Shown here piece by piece: positions 8,511-17,481 of a DNA stretch of 18,576 nucleotides (positions are counted from its first letter, which is position 1; every line of letters begins with the position of its first letter). The translations under genes and the position numbers were made by a program. The notes beneath the pieces are model-generated. The model saw nothing but the letters and a program-made list of their open reading frames with translations. It made no database searches and was not told where the DNA came from. Source of the stretch: CAJBLF01 sp041679065 (GTDB lineage Bacteria > Patescibacteriota > Gracilibacteria > Absconditabacterales > Absconditicoccaceae). The stretch covers positions 1 through 18,576 of the forward strand of contig JBBABI010000019.1 in assembly GCA_041679065.1 (NCBI GenBank), written 5' to 3'.

Positions 8511-8639
8511 AAAAAATATCGAAACATAAGTTATACACTTAATGAAAGATGTAAACTCCATTTTATTATCACATAATGAAACACTAGGTTAGAACTACAA
8601 TTTCAAAATAATAAAAAATATATATAAAGTCTGATTGAT

Positions 8640-8667
8640 TTGATTTTCGCTATACGTTGAGTATAAA
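8640..8667 (+). promoter_or_regulatory. Promoter of the lysine-rich peptide gene
   Basis: TTGATT (8640-8645), a 16-base spacer and TATAAA (8662-8667). Transcription would begin near 8674, giving an ~80-base leader before the ATG at 8755. Confidence 0.55.
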
Positions 8668-8673
8668 AAAACT

Positions 8674-8732
8674 GCGAGGTAAATATTGTATATCCTCTAT
8701 TCACCAGAATAGCAGGAAACACCTGGCTTTTT
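8674..8732 (+). promoter_or_regulatory. Structured leader with attenuator-like hairpin
   Basis: Two hairpins: GAGG/CCTC (8676-8679/8694-8697), and AGCAGG (8711-8716) with CCTGGCT (8722-8728, one bulged G) around AAACA, followed by five T. The second has the form of an intrinsic terminator placed before the coding region. It could attenuate expression or end a ~60-base small RNA. A mechanism is not shown by the sequence. Confidence 0.45.
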
Positions 8733-8754
8733 ATATCTTGTATATAACACACAA

Positions 8755-8859
8755 ATGGTTGCTAAGAAAAAAGCTAAGAAGGTTGCAAAAAAAGTTGCAA
8801 AGAAGGTTGTTAAGAAAGTTGTAAAAAAGGCTAAGAAAGTTGTTAAGAAAAAGAAATAG
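8755..8859 (+). CDS. 34-aa lysine-rich histone-H1-like peptide
   Basis: ATG 8755 to TAG 8857-8859. Only Met, Val, Ala and Lys are used: MVAKKKAKKVAKKV, then further KK-V/A-V/A units and a KKKK end. The composition matches Lys/Ala/Val-rich histone H1-like or AlgP-type tails that bind DNA non-specifically in other bacteria; here the peptide stands alone without a folded domain. Codon choice varies between AAA and AAG and between GTT, GTA, GCT and GCA, so it is not a simple DNA microsatellite, which supports selection on the protein. It has a good promoter, a structured leader and a terminator close after the stop. A role in nucleoid compaction or RNA binding is inferred from composition only. 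Confidence 0.75.
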   Translation: MVAKKKAKKVAKKVAKKVVKKVVKKAKKVVKKKK

Positions 8860-8889
8860 TCTTTTTTTTACAAAAAAACAAAAAAAAAG

Positions 8890-8918
8890 AACGCATTGTC
8901 TCCGGATGATGCGTTTTT
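8890..8918 (+). terminator. Intrinsic terminator of the lysine-rich peptide gene
   Basis: AACGCAT (8890-8896) pairs with ATGCGTT (8909-8915), with A-rich sequence before and T after it. It lies 31 bases past the stop. Confidence 0.8.
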
Positions 8919-8930
8919 CATATATTTAAA

Positions 8931-8958
8931 TTGAAAAAATAAGGCCAATCATTATTAT
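8931..8958 (+). promoter_or_regulatory. Promoter for the four-helix-bundle protein
   Basis: TTGAAA (8931-8936), 16 bases, TATTAT (8953-8958), about 70 bases upstream of the ATG at 9028. Confidence 0.45.
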
Positions 8959-9027
8959 TGTGGTAATAGTTATTAGCTCGCTAACGCTTGCGTATATTCA
9001 TGGTTATTTACTTCGTATATATTGGAA

Positions 9028-9393
9028 ATGGAAAGTAAAAAGATCGAAGATTTAGAAATATATAAGTTAAGTATGGATTTATCAAATATTTGCCGAGGAT
9101 TATACCAGAAATGGGATTATTCTATCAAAAAGATTACTTGAGACCAATTTATGAGATCAATTGACAGCATTGGAGCAAACATTTCGGAATGATTCTGAAG
9201 ATTTCATTACATGGATTCGGTCAGATTCTACTATAATGCCAGATGATCTCTCTTTGAATCTAAATATCGGGTGAAATTGCTCTATGAAAGAAAAACAATC
9301 ACCAAAGAAGATTTTATCAAGATAGAAAAGACACTTACTACTCTTGGAGTAAAATTGAATAATTTCATCAATTACATAAAGTGAAAAAAATAA
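9028..9393 (+). CDS. Four-helix-bundle protein (23S rRNA intervening-sequence type)
   Basis: 121 aa, ATG 9028 (preceded by GGA) to TAA 9391-9393. The motif SIGANISEGFGRFH at about residues 51-64 and FYYNARGSLFESKYRVKL at about 70-87 are the signature of the S23/four-helix-bundle family, whose members were first found as ORFs in intervening sequences of bacterial 23S rRNA. Both glycines of EGFGR and the Gly of ARGSL are UGA codons, among the clearest evidence for code 25 in the window. The family forms a pentameric helical bundle of unknown function; the gene is frequent in CPR genomes as a stand-alone copy, as here. A hairpin array begins immediately after the stop. Confidence 0.92.
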
Positions 9394-9494
9394 CATCCGA
9401 AGGATGAATATACGACCGAAGGTCTAATACACGGCGTCAGCCAAATACACAGCCTGCCAGGGCAAAATATACAGCCCCGTTAGGCGAAATACAC
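9394..9494. repeat. Array of five mini-hairpins separated by AAATACAC-like spacers
   Basis: Units starting at 9394, 9414, 9433, 9452 and 9474 (steps of 20, 19, 19 and 22) each consist of a short inverted repeat followed by an A-rich spacer. Inverted repeats: CATCC-GAA-GGATG, GACC-GAA-GGTC, GGC-GTCA-GCC, GCC-TGCCAG-GGC, GCC-CCGTTA-GGC. Spacers: AATATAC, TAATACAC, AAATACACA, AAAATATACA, GAAATACAC. Arms change in sequence but keep complementarity. The array fills the gap between two genes and ends 32 bases before the mnmA start. It is not CRISPR-like. Confidence 0.75.
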
Positions 9495-9526
9495 AATGTA
9501 GTAAAATTTATCCCCCATCAATAGCA

Positions 9527-10603
9527 ATGAAAAAAGTATTAGTAGGTCTATCCTGATGAGTTGATTCTGCAGTCGCTGCATATCTCTTGAAACAGCAATG
9601 ATATGATGTCACTGCTGGATTTATGAAAAATTATATTGCACCCAGCGGAAATTGCACCACTTATGAAGATGCCCAAGAAGCAATCAAGGTTGCAAAGTTT
9701 TTGTGAATAGAGATTTTGTCTTTTGATCTCCAGAAAGAATACAATGAAAAAATTATTACCTATATATATGATGGCTATAAAAAATGAATCACCCCCAATC
9801 CTGATATCTTGTGCAACACGTTGATCAAGTTCGACGTTTTTCTCCACAAAGCATTAGAAATGTGATTTGATTATATCGCTACAGGACACTACGCAAAGAT
9901 TGAAACATGGAAAAGTGCGACCGAAGGAAGTCCTGTAAGGGGAAAAGTGGAAAAATGGAAACTATTAAGATGATTGGATCATAACAAAGATCAATCCTAT
10001 TTTCTTGCATGATTAGATCAGTTTCAATTATCCAAATCAGTATTCCCTCTTGGATGATTAACCAAGCCGGAGGTAAGAGCGTTAGCAAAAAAAATACAGT
10101 TACCTAATGCTGACCGCAAAGACAGTCAGTGATTGTGTTTCGTTGGAAACATCCCCATCAAGAAGTTTTTAGAACAGAAACTACCCAAGAAAACATGAAA
10201 CATTATAGATATGGATGGGAGGAAAATCTGAACTCATGACGGCGCACGGTTTTTCACTTTAGGACAAAGACATGGACTTAATTTACCACCAGATCGTTAT
10301 GTAACCAGTATTGATGTCAAAAAAAATATCGTCCAAGTTGGCTCCAGAGACGAAGAGACACTCAACAAGAAAGAAGTAAACATAACTGATCGGCATCGGA
10401 TAGGAGAAGAATATGCAACTCCACTGGAAATTACCGCTAAGATAAGATACAGACAAATCCCACAAAAAGCACAACTGCTCATAACTCACAACTCGAAACT
10501 CGCTACAATCATTTTTGATGACCCTCAACGATCCATTACCCCAGGACAAGTCGCTGTAGCTTATCTAGATGAAGAATGCATTTGATCAGGAATTATTATA
10601 TAA
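9527..10603 (+). CDS. mnmA: tRNA-uridine 2-sulfurtransferase MnmA
   Basis: 358 aa, ATG 9527 to TAA 10601-10603. MnmA thiolates U34 at C2 in tRNA-Lys, -Glu and -Gln using ATP and sulfur passed from a cysteine desulfurase. PP-loop GLSGGVDSA at 7-15 (both central Gly are UGA), NPDILCN with the nucleophile Cys96, ATGHYAKI, DQSYFLAGL, and KDSQGLCFVGN with the second catalytic Cys204; then the C-terminal beta-barrel ending ITPGQVAVAYL...GSGIII. The FMKNY...CTTYEDAQEA variant after the first strand differs from the classical MKNWDEDDE form but all catalytic parts are present. Two segments carry short tandem DNA repeats: after GHYAKI (about residues 125-146) and in a barrel strand (about 316-325). 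A weak promoter-like pair (TTAGGC, 16 bases, TAAAAT, 9480-9507) overlaps the end of the hairpin array. Confidence 0.97.
9897..9964 (+). repeat. 8-bp repeat and hairpin-array-like insertion inside mnmA
   Basis: AGATTGAA and ACATGGAA (9897-9912), then AAGTG, then a core containing CGACCGAAGG (9918-9927, identical to 9413-9422 in the upstream hairpin array), then GGAAAAGTGG and AAAAATGG. It encodes about 20 residues between GHYAKI and the LLRG...HNKDQSYFL motif, where most homologues have fewer. Confidence 0.6.
10473..10503 (-). repeat. 7-bp tandem repeat inside mnmA (reverse orientation)
   Basis: Read on the minus strand: GAGTTTC, GAGTTGT, GAGTTAT, GAGCAGT. It matches the GAGTRAY pattern found in pcrA at 4581-4611. 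It encodes LLITHNSKL in a strand of the C-terminal beta-barrel. Confidence 0.55.
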
Positions 10604-10656
10604 TAGTCCTCTATTCCATAATCATACTACACCTACATATTTGCAATTACAAAAAT

Positions 10657-10684
10657 TTGACAAATATATAATTTTATATATAAT
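10657..10684 (+). promoter_or_regulatory. Consensus promoter of the LRR surface protein
   Basis: TTGACA (10657-10662), 16 bases, TATAAT (10679-10684), both perfect. The ATG is at 10718, giving a leader of about 27 A/T-rich bases without a Shine-Dalgarno sequence. Confidence 0.8.
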
Positions 10685-10717
10685 ATAAATAATATTTATC
10701 TTTTAATAAAAAATAAA

Positions 10718-13700
10718 ATGTTAAAAAAATCGCTAAAACGTATTCTAACATTTTTGATTGTGGGCACATGATCAATCGTTCTTTTACAATACGCATCTGC
10801 AAACGATCTTAATGGACAACCAAGTTGTGAACAATTGACACCAGCGGGATCTGAACAATGTATTGCACTGAGTGAATGAGTTTGTGCATGGAGCAATGAC
10901 ACCTGTACAGCTATCCGTCAATGATGGAATGATGAGACAGAAAGAACTGGCATCATAAATAAAATCACTTCTTTGGGTGATCAGAATAAGATTGATTTTG
11001 GAAATCTATCAGAAAAAAATATGAATGATACACGCAATACCGCTTCAAAAAAAAATATAAATAATATACATAGCATCACGTCGACTATCCCATTCGCCAA
11101 TAATCATGTAATTCCATTTGCCAGTAATTCCCAAAAAAATCACAAAACAAAAACTCCTGATACTAGGATAAATACCCTAGCTTTTGATTGTGCTATGGTG
11201 ACTGATGTCTCTACGTGAGAATGTAATGCTCTGGTAGCTTTCTACAATACTACAAATGGAGCTGATCGAGATTCCGGAACAAATCGACTTGGTTATGATG
11301 ATCCCACACCAGAAACAGTATGTGATCGGTATGGAGTATCTTGTATAGACAATCATGTCCAACAACTCTATTTTTATTCCAATAATCTGTCATGAACACT
11401 TCCGTCAGAAATAGGTAATTTGAACTATTTGGAAAATCTTTACCTGTATTATAATAACATACCATGATTATGAACAGGAATAGGTGATCTCACCAACTTA
11501 AAGATAATGGTTCTTTTTGGAAATCAATTACAGTCCCTTCCTGCAGAAATAGGGAATCTTATAAATCTAAGGGAACTTGATATATGATACAATGAATTCG
11601 ATTCTTTGCCAGAAGAATTACGAACGCTCACCTGATTGCAAACTCTCTCTCTTTATGGCAATGAATTACAGTCCCTTCCTACAGGGATAGAAAATCTTAC
11701 CAATTTGGCAGAACTGAACCTATGATACAACCAATTGAATTGATCTCTAACAGAGTTACGAACGCTCACCTGATTGAAAAGCCTCTCTCTTTATGACAAT
11801 GGATTGGTATCCCTACCAACAGGAATAGGAAATCTCACCAACTTGACAGGACTTAATCTATGATACAATCAATTAACATGATCTCTAACAGAATTACGAG
11901 GACTCACATCATTGCAAAATCTATCCCTCTATGACAATAGATTATCATCCATCTCTACAGGAATAGGAAATCTTACCAATCTAAGAGAACTTGTTCTATG
12001 ATATAATAATCTGAGTTCATTACCGGAAAATTTATGGACACTTGTCAGACTAGAAAACTTATATCTATATGGAAATGGCTTATCGTCCATACCTGCAGAA
12101 ATAGGGAATCTCACCAACTTAATAGGACTTGATGTATGAGAAAACCAGCTTACTTCCTTGCCAGCAGAAATATGGACACTTACCGGATTAGAAAATTTAT
12201 ATGTATATGAAAATGGATTAGAATCAATCCCCGCAGGAATAGGAAATCTTACCAATTTAGTAGAATTTGACGCATCATATAACTATCTGGATTCATTACC
12301 GGAAGAAATACGGACACTTACCGGATTAGAAAGTTTATACGTATACGGAGATAGATTAGAATCAATTCCAGCAGAGATAGGAAACCTTGTCAACCTGACA
12401 GAACTTGATCTCTGATACAACAGAGTATCTTTTTTGCCTGACCAAATAAGCAATCTCAGCAGCTTGGAATATCTGGATCTTTCTGATAATATGTTGACAT
12501 GAGTAAACGAATCTTTTGGAAATCTCAGCAACCTAAGATATGTATCGCTTTCTTACAATGAATTAACTTCATTGCCGGAATCTTTTGGTGCTCTTAATAA
12601 TTTGGAATATTTATATCTTTATTATAATGCATTAACATCATTGCCTGAACCCATTAGTCATTTAAGTGGATTATATTATCTCAATCTTAGCTACAATCAA
12701 ATTACAAGCCTTTCAAGCGATGGTTTTTCTGAACTCTACAATTTACATTACCTTTATCTATCAAGTTCTCATATATCCACCATTGAGACATGAACATTTG
12801 ATACACTCTCTCATCTCTATACGCTCAATCTAAGCAATAACAATATTGCCACATTGCCTGATGAACTATGTGCCAATCTCACATCACTCACCTACCTCTA
12901 CCTATACAATAATGAGCTTAATTCACTTCCTGAAGAATTATTCGATGTAACTGATTTGGAATATTTGAATGTATATTGAAATAATCTAACAGAAATTTCT
13001 ACCGGAATTTCTCACCTAGTCAATCTCAATTATCTTAATATCAGCAACAACAACATAGATTCACTTCCTGATGAGGTATTTAATCTGACTAATTTAGAAT
13101 TTTTATATGCAAATTGAAACAATTTGACAGAAATTTCTACCGGGATTTCTCATTTAACCCAGCTTAATACACTCAATCTGAGTAATAACGAGATTGCTTC
13201 GATTCCTGATGAACGATCTGATTTGACTGACTTAGAATATTTATATATGGATTCTAACTTATTAACCACACTTTCAGAAAATACCCCATCTCAGATGTCA
13301 GGTATTTATTATATATCATTATCCTACAACTGTTTTGATACTTCTCTTATGAGTACAGGCCTTATTGCCTTCATAAATGATCGCTCTCAAGGCACTTCAT
13401 GGCAATCACACAGAAATACATATTGCTCTTTTGAAGATAACGAAACAGAACGCAATAGTCTTATCACATTGTATAATGCAACCGATGGAGCGCATTGGAA
13501 TAATAATGAATATCGGCTCGATACATGAGTTTCTGTATGTAGTCGATATGGTATCTCTTGTGAATATGACGGAATACCGTGACATATCGTTGGAATTAAT
13601 CTTGATAATCAAGGACTTGTTTGAGCGATCCCTTCAGAAATAGGAAATATTTGAGGTCTTCAGTCACTGTCCCTAAATAATAACGAATTGACTTCACTTC

Positions 13701-15871
13701 CTGCACAAATAGACAATCTGACACATTTAACATATCTTGATGTGTGATACAATCAACTAACAGGATTGCCAATAGAAATTTCTGATCTTTCTGGACTTCA
13801 AGAGCTGTATGTAAACAATAATAGGCTTTCTGGATCTTTGAGTGATCTCTGTGCTCTTACGGAGCTTAATTACCTTTCGATAAGATATAATGATTTTATA
13901 GGAGATATCCCCTCATGTCTAGAATGATTGGAAAATATAGAGCGATGAAGCATGGATTATAATTATTTCAATACGGATATCAGTGATAGTGATCTCTTGG
14001 GATATCTGGATGATCATTTCGATGACGGCGATGGCTGGAGAACGCAATATATTGTTGCCGATCTTTCTTTATCATGAGTAATCGATTCTATTTGATGAGA
14101 TTTCTTTGTACTTGATCTATGATATGCGAATAATTCACCCAAAGCTATTGATTCTGGCATCATATATTACGATATGCTAGATGGTATGGATATCGTAGCG
14201 AATCAAGAATTTAGCACCTGAGAAATAGAAAAAACATATGGAGGATTTTGAGATCCTTGTTTTGACGATCTTTATGATACCACATGAATATATTTAGACC
14301 TTCTGAATACTTCTATACACGAAAATTTCGGATTCTTGGGATTTGATAATTTATATGAATTTTTAGAGTATATCTTGGATTATCAATGAGATGCATCTGA
14401 AGTGGGAAAATTTTTCATAGATTATTTGATGGAATATTCTGATGACAATATCGATCGGCAATCTTTATTTTGGGAACTTGGTGTGGATATAACATCTCTT
14501 CCAAATTGCTGAACATGATGAAAAAACATATATATTTTTGATATGGGTACGCTCCAGGCATGAGATAGTGGAAATATCATAATAACCTGAAGTGTCTCTA
14601 GCGGACTTGCTGCTAACTGATTCACCAGCGATCTCAATATATTCTCTTCAAACGAACTACGAAAAGATAATATGCGATTGAATAATGCGCTCTCATTTAC
14701 CTATGATTCCTGAGCTATAACGATAGAAGGCAATACATCATTATTTACTGACATATCACAAGATACTACCATAGTTACCGATCAAATCAATTTAGAGGAA
14801 ACATGAATCATAACGACTCCAGATCATGATATCATCATCCATTGAGATAATATAGAAGCACTTTTGCCTGCAAACACTACGATAGAACAGACAGGATTAT
14901 CTTGTTTATCAAATGCCTTGTTGGCACCTCAAGATATGAGTGACCAATTTCCCGATACCATCAAAGCATTTAAAATTTGATCTTCCTGTACAGGTACCAC
15001 ACTCAGCTTTTCAACTCCCATTCATATCAGGATATATATAGAAGATGCGATTCCTGATGATTTTACAGTAAAAATATCTCGTGATGGCATAACGTGGGAA
15101 GATATTGCCGCAGTCAAAATCAATGATCACCTTATAGAGATAACAACCGATCATTTCTCATATTTTAAGATTTCTGAGGAAGAAACAACCAACACACAAT
15201 TAGGCTGAGGAGGATCACTTACCAAAGATGTCTGTCCAGCTGACAGAGATTGTTCTGATAGTTATTATGATAAACTTTGCGGTAAATGTACATTTGTAGA
15301 AACTATTGCACAAAAGCTTACGGTCACCGGATCAGGCAATCTGCCAATCGGAGATATCACTGATTCCCCTTATTCTACCGAATTGAATAACGCATACCTC
15401 CGAGCATATGGATATGCTATCACGACGATGCCAACGATACAAAAAGCGAATATCGAATGAACGCTCATCAGAAAAGATATGGCAAAAATGATAAGTAATT
15501 TCGCGATCAATGTCTTAGGTAAAGATGTTTCTACAGGAGCCGCTTGTGCATTTACTGATATGACAGCATTAAGCAAAGAAGCGCAATATTATGCAATGGC
15601 AGCATGTAGATTATGATTGATGTGATATGAAAGCGATGGCGTGACGCTCAAGAAAACCTTTGATCCTAACCAAACAGTCGATAGAGGTCAGTTTGGAACG
15701 ATTCTTTCCAGACTACTTCGAGGAAATGAAAATAACTGATGAACTCCTTATTATCAGAAACATTTGGCTGCGTTGAAAGTAGCAGGAATTATGACGAAGA
15801 TAGATAATCCAAATCAGAAAGAATTGAGAGGTCGAGTGATGCTGATGATGCAGAGAGTAACTGAGAAATAG
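10718..15871 (+). CDS. 1717-aa exported leucine-rich-repeat protein with C-terminal SLH-like domain
   Basis: ATG 10718 to TAG 15869-15871 with dozens of UGA read as Gly. Signal peptide: KKSLKR, a hydrophobic core, and QYASA before ND (cleavage near residue 28). Residues about 165-210 form an LRR cap (CNALVAFYNTTNGAD...CDRYGVSC). About 29 repeats of ~23 residues follow (about 214-875; type LxxLxLxxNxLxSLPxxIGNLTN). A second cap (RNSLITLYNATDGAHWNNN...CSRYGISC, about 912-955) and five to six more repeats reach about 1085. The next ~400 residues are beta-rich and Asp-rich, with a DUF11-like feel at about 1120-1160 and 1275-1300, and a ZU5-like segment near 1440-1490. A Cys cluster (CPADRDC...YYDKLCGKC) at about 1506-1525 precedes an S-layer-homology-like region (about 1583-1710: RKDMAKMISNFA, CAFTDM, FDPNQTVDRGQFGTILSRLL). 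Likely secreted and anchored to the cell surface; adhesion or host-cell contact is inferred. Perfect promoter and own terminator: monocistronic. Confidence 0.95.
11450..12420 (+). repeat. 138-bp tandem repeats encoding paired LRRs
   Basis: Within the LRR gene the best-conserved stretch repeats every 138 bases, two 23-residue repeats at a time: one repeat of type LxLYxNxLxSLPxGIGNLTN alternates with one of type LxLGYNxLxSLPEELRTLTG. For example GGAAATCTCACCAAC at 11828 recurs as GGAAATCTTACCAAT at 11966. The Gly of LGYN is UGA in most copies. Confidence 0.8.
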
Positions 15872-15900
15872 TAAAATAACTATTTTATTACGGGAAGAAG

Positions 15901-15926
15901 CCTCGCAGAAATTGCGGGGTTTTTTC
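15901..15926 (+). terminator. Intrinsic terminator of the LRR gene
   Basis: CCTCGCA (15901-15907) pairs with TGCGGGG (15913-15919, one T-G pair) and is followed by a run of T. It lies 30 bases past the stop. From here to 16027 I see nothing else of note. Confidence 0.9.
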
Positions 15927-16027
15927 TATATTACTATCTTCCTTCACAAAGGATTCTCCAATTTTCAAATGCCCGATATCAAATCTTTTCATTCTCTAAA
16001 AACCAGACCAATCTTGCATTTCGAGAT

Positions 16028-16055
16028 TTGACAGGATTTTTTTTTTGAGTATACT
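16028..16055 (+). promoter_or_regulatory. Promoter of the 398-aa Cys-rich exported protein
   Basis: TTGACA (16028-16033), 16 bases including ten T, TATACT (16050-16055). Expected transcription start is near 16062, with a leader of about 76 bases. Confidence 0.75.
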
Positions 16056-16087
16056 TGATATAGTTGCTAGAATCTAAAATCTAACAA

Positions 16088-16130
16088 TTTATCACTTTAT
16101 CGCGACCATAGGGAGCTTTTATCACTTTAT
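16088..16130 (+). repeat. Direct repeat in the leader of the Cys-rich protein gene
   Basis: TTTATCACTTTAT occurs at 16088-16100 and again at 16118-16130, exactly 30 bases apart, ending 7 bases before the ATG. AGGGA (16110-16114) can pair with TCCCT (16130-16134), placing the second copy in a hairpin loop next to the start codon. It may be a regulatory site or a small duplication. Confidence 0.5.
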
Positions 16131-16137
16131 CCCTCAC

Positions 16138-17334
16138 ATGAAAAAGACTCACACCCACAAAAAGACGATTGTTCGATATCCAAAGATGCTTACCATACTT
16201 TTTTTGCTTGTTGGCACGGCTATCATCCTTTTCCCAATAAAGAAAACACCCATACTCGCTGAAGTGCAATTCGTACGAAATTCCCAGCAACTTCAAGGAT
16301 TCCATGGTGCAGCCGATAATCAACGGGACTACCTATTTAATGATACTTCCACTGGAACAACAACAAATACTGCAGAAACCACAATAAACTCATCTTCTGA
16401 AATCCCCTGATCAAATCTTTCGACATATACCTGACAGCTCTACACCGGACAGTTAGTCATCACAGGAGTATTGCCTACCACAACGGAAACCACAATAATT
16501 ACATGAACAGTACAACCACAACAAACACAAGGATATGAAAACCTCATAAATGCCATACAACAGAGCGTTACTCAATTACTAGGAATATCCAGCACAATAG
16601 TACAGCCAGAGCAGACATGACTCCAACAGACATTCAAAGACTGTACAACTCCACGAGGAAAGACAGTTAAACATAAAGATTTTGTCTTAGCTTATGAACA
16701 AAGAACAGACGTAAATACTATCTGTAATGTAGAAAGAAGAATCTGTAATGATGGTGCCTTGGAATGATCATATACACAGAATTCATGCAAAGAAGATATT
16801 ACCTACAATTATCAGAAAGCTGAAGTAATTTCTTACAATGAAAAAATCATAGATCCTTTGGTCCAGCCAGGAGAAGCAAGCAATGCCGGTGGAGCATTTT
16901 CTACACAAGGGAAAGTCAACGAAACGCTGCAGCCAACCACGGTAGCAGGCACAACTAACCAACCAGTAATCTGATCCCAGCCAACTGTCAGTCAAACTCA
17001 AATCACCAAAGCTGATTGTTTCTCACCACGATGAACTATCATCAAACACGGTCAGTTTGTCAAATCATACAAATCCCCTATCGGACTCATTGATGTCCCT
17101 TGCGAAACACAGCTCAGACTCTGCATCAATGGAAACCTCAAAGGAAATTTTGTAAACAAAACATGCACGTTCAAAAACATGACCTACCATGATTATATTG
17201 CAGGAAATAGAGATATTACTGTACCTACTCCACAAGATCTACTGGATACACTTACCGATACTACCGACTCTAATACAAATACAGAAAACAACAACGGCAT
17301 TTTTGATCGAGTAAAATCACTATTCGGCAAATAA
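16138..17334 (+). CDS. 398-aa exported or membrane-anchored protein with two Cys-rich domains
   Basis: ATG 16138 to TAA 17332-17334. The start is basic (MKKTHTHKKTIVRYPK) and is followed by one hydrophobic segment (about 17-34), so it is a signal peptide or N-terminal anchor. Residues about 65-160 are Thr/Gln-rich and low in complexity, like a surface linker. Two homologous domains follow, 168-217 and 293-343. Both start DC-x2-PRG, contain a KH-x2-FV-x2-Y stretch and have four Cys spaced C-x26/27-C-x6-C-x13-C (169, 196, 203, 217; 294, 322, 329, 343), consistent with two disulfides each. Similar Cys domains are, to my recollection, common in surface proteins of UGA-Gly candidate phyla. Gly residues of both domains are coded by UGA. 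The C-terminus is Thr/Asp-rich and ends in a short basic-hydrophobic helix (FDRVKSLFGK). Function unknown; extracellular binding is inferred. Confidence 0.85.
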
Positions 17335-17394
17335 AAAAAAACCGTCGTTCCGGCTACCCCATTTGTGGCTAGTACCCAGATTAAATTTTTAATG

Positions 17395-17417
17395 AAGAGA
17401 AATATCCTCTTTTTTTG
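17395..17417 (+). terminator. Intrinsic terminator of the Cys-rich protein gene
   Basis: AAGAG (17395-17399) pairs with CTCTT (17407-17411) around a 7-base loop, followed by T to 17417. The stem is short, so confidence is moderate. Confidence 0.55.
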
Positions 17418-17418
17418 A

Positions 17419-17446
17419 TTGACATTATAAGATAGATATCTATACT
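17419..17446 (+). promoter_or_regulatory. Promoter of the 152-aa protein, with palindromic surroundings
   Basis: TTGACA (17419-17424), 16 bases, TATACT (17441-17446). The region from 17431 to 17470 contains overlapping inverted repeats (TAGATATCTA, CTATACTATAG, and GATA/TATC-rich sequence) around the -10 box, which could be a repressor site. The ATG is at 17482. Confidence 0.7.
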
Positions 17447-17481
17447 ATAGATATAGTTTATCTATATAATTCTATGGAAAT

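Noticed and set aside
9394..9494. Possible CRISPR array
   Set aside because: The repeated part is only 7-10 bases, the unique parts are themselves palindromic and no cas genes are present.
1721..10603. Widespread pseudogenisation suggested by many in-frame UGA codons
   Set aside because: UGA falls at conserved glycines and the same frame always continues, so it is a recoded sense codon, not decay.
11929..12531. Repetitive minus-strand frames in the LRR region
   Set aside because: Their repeats are the reverse of the LRR codons; the plus-strand protein is continuous with UGA as Gly.
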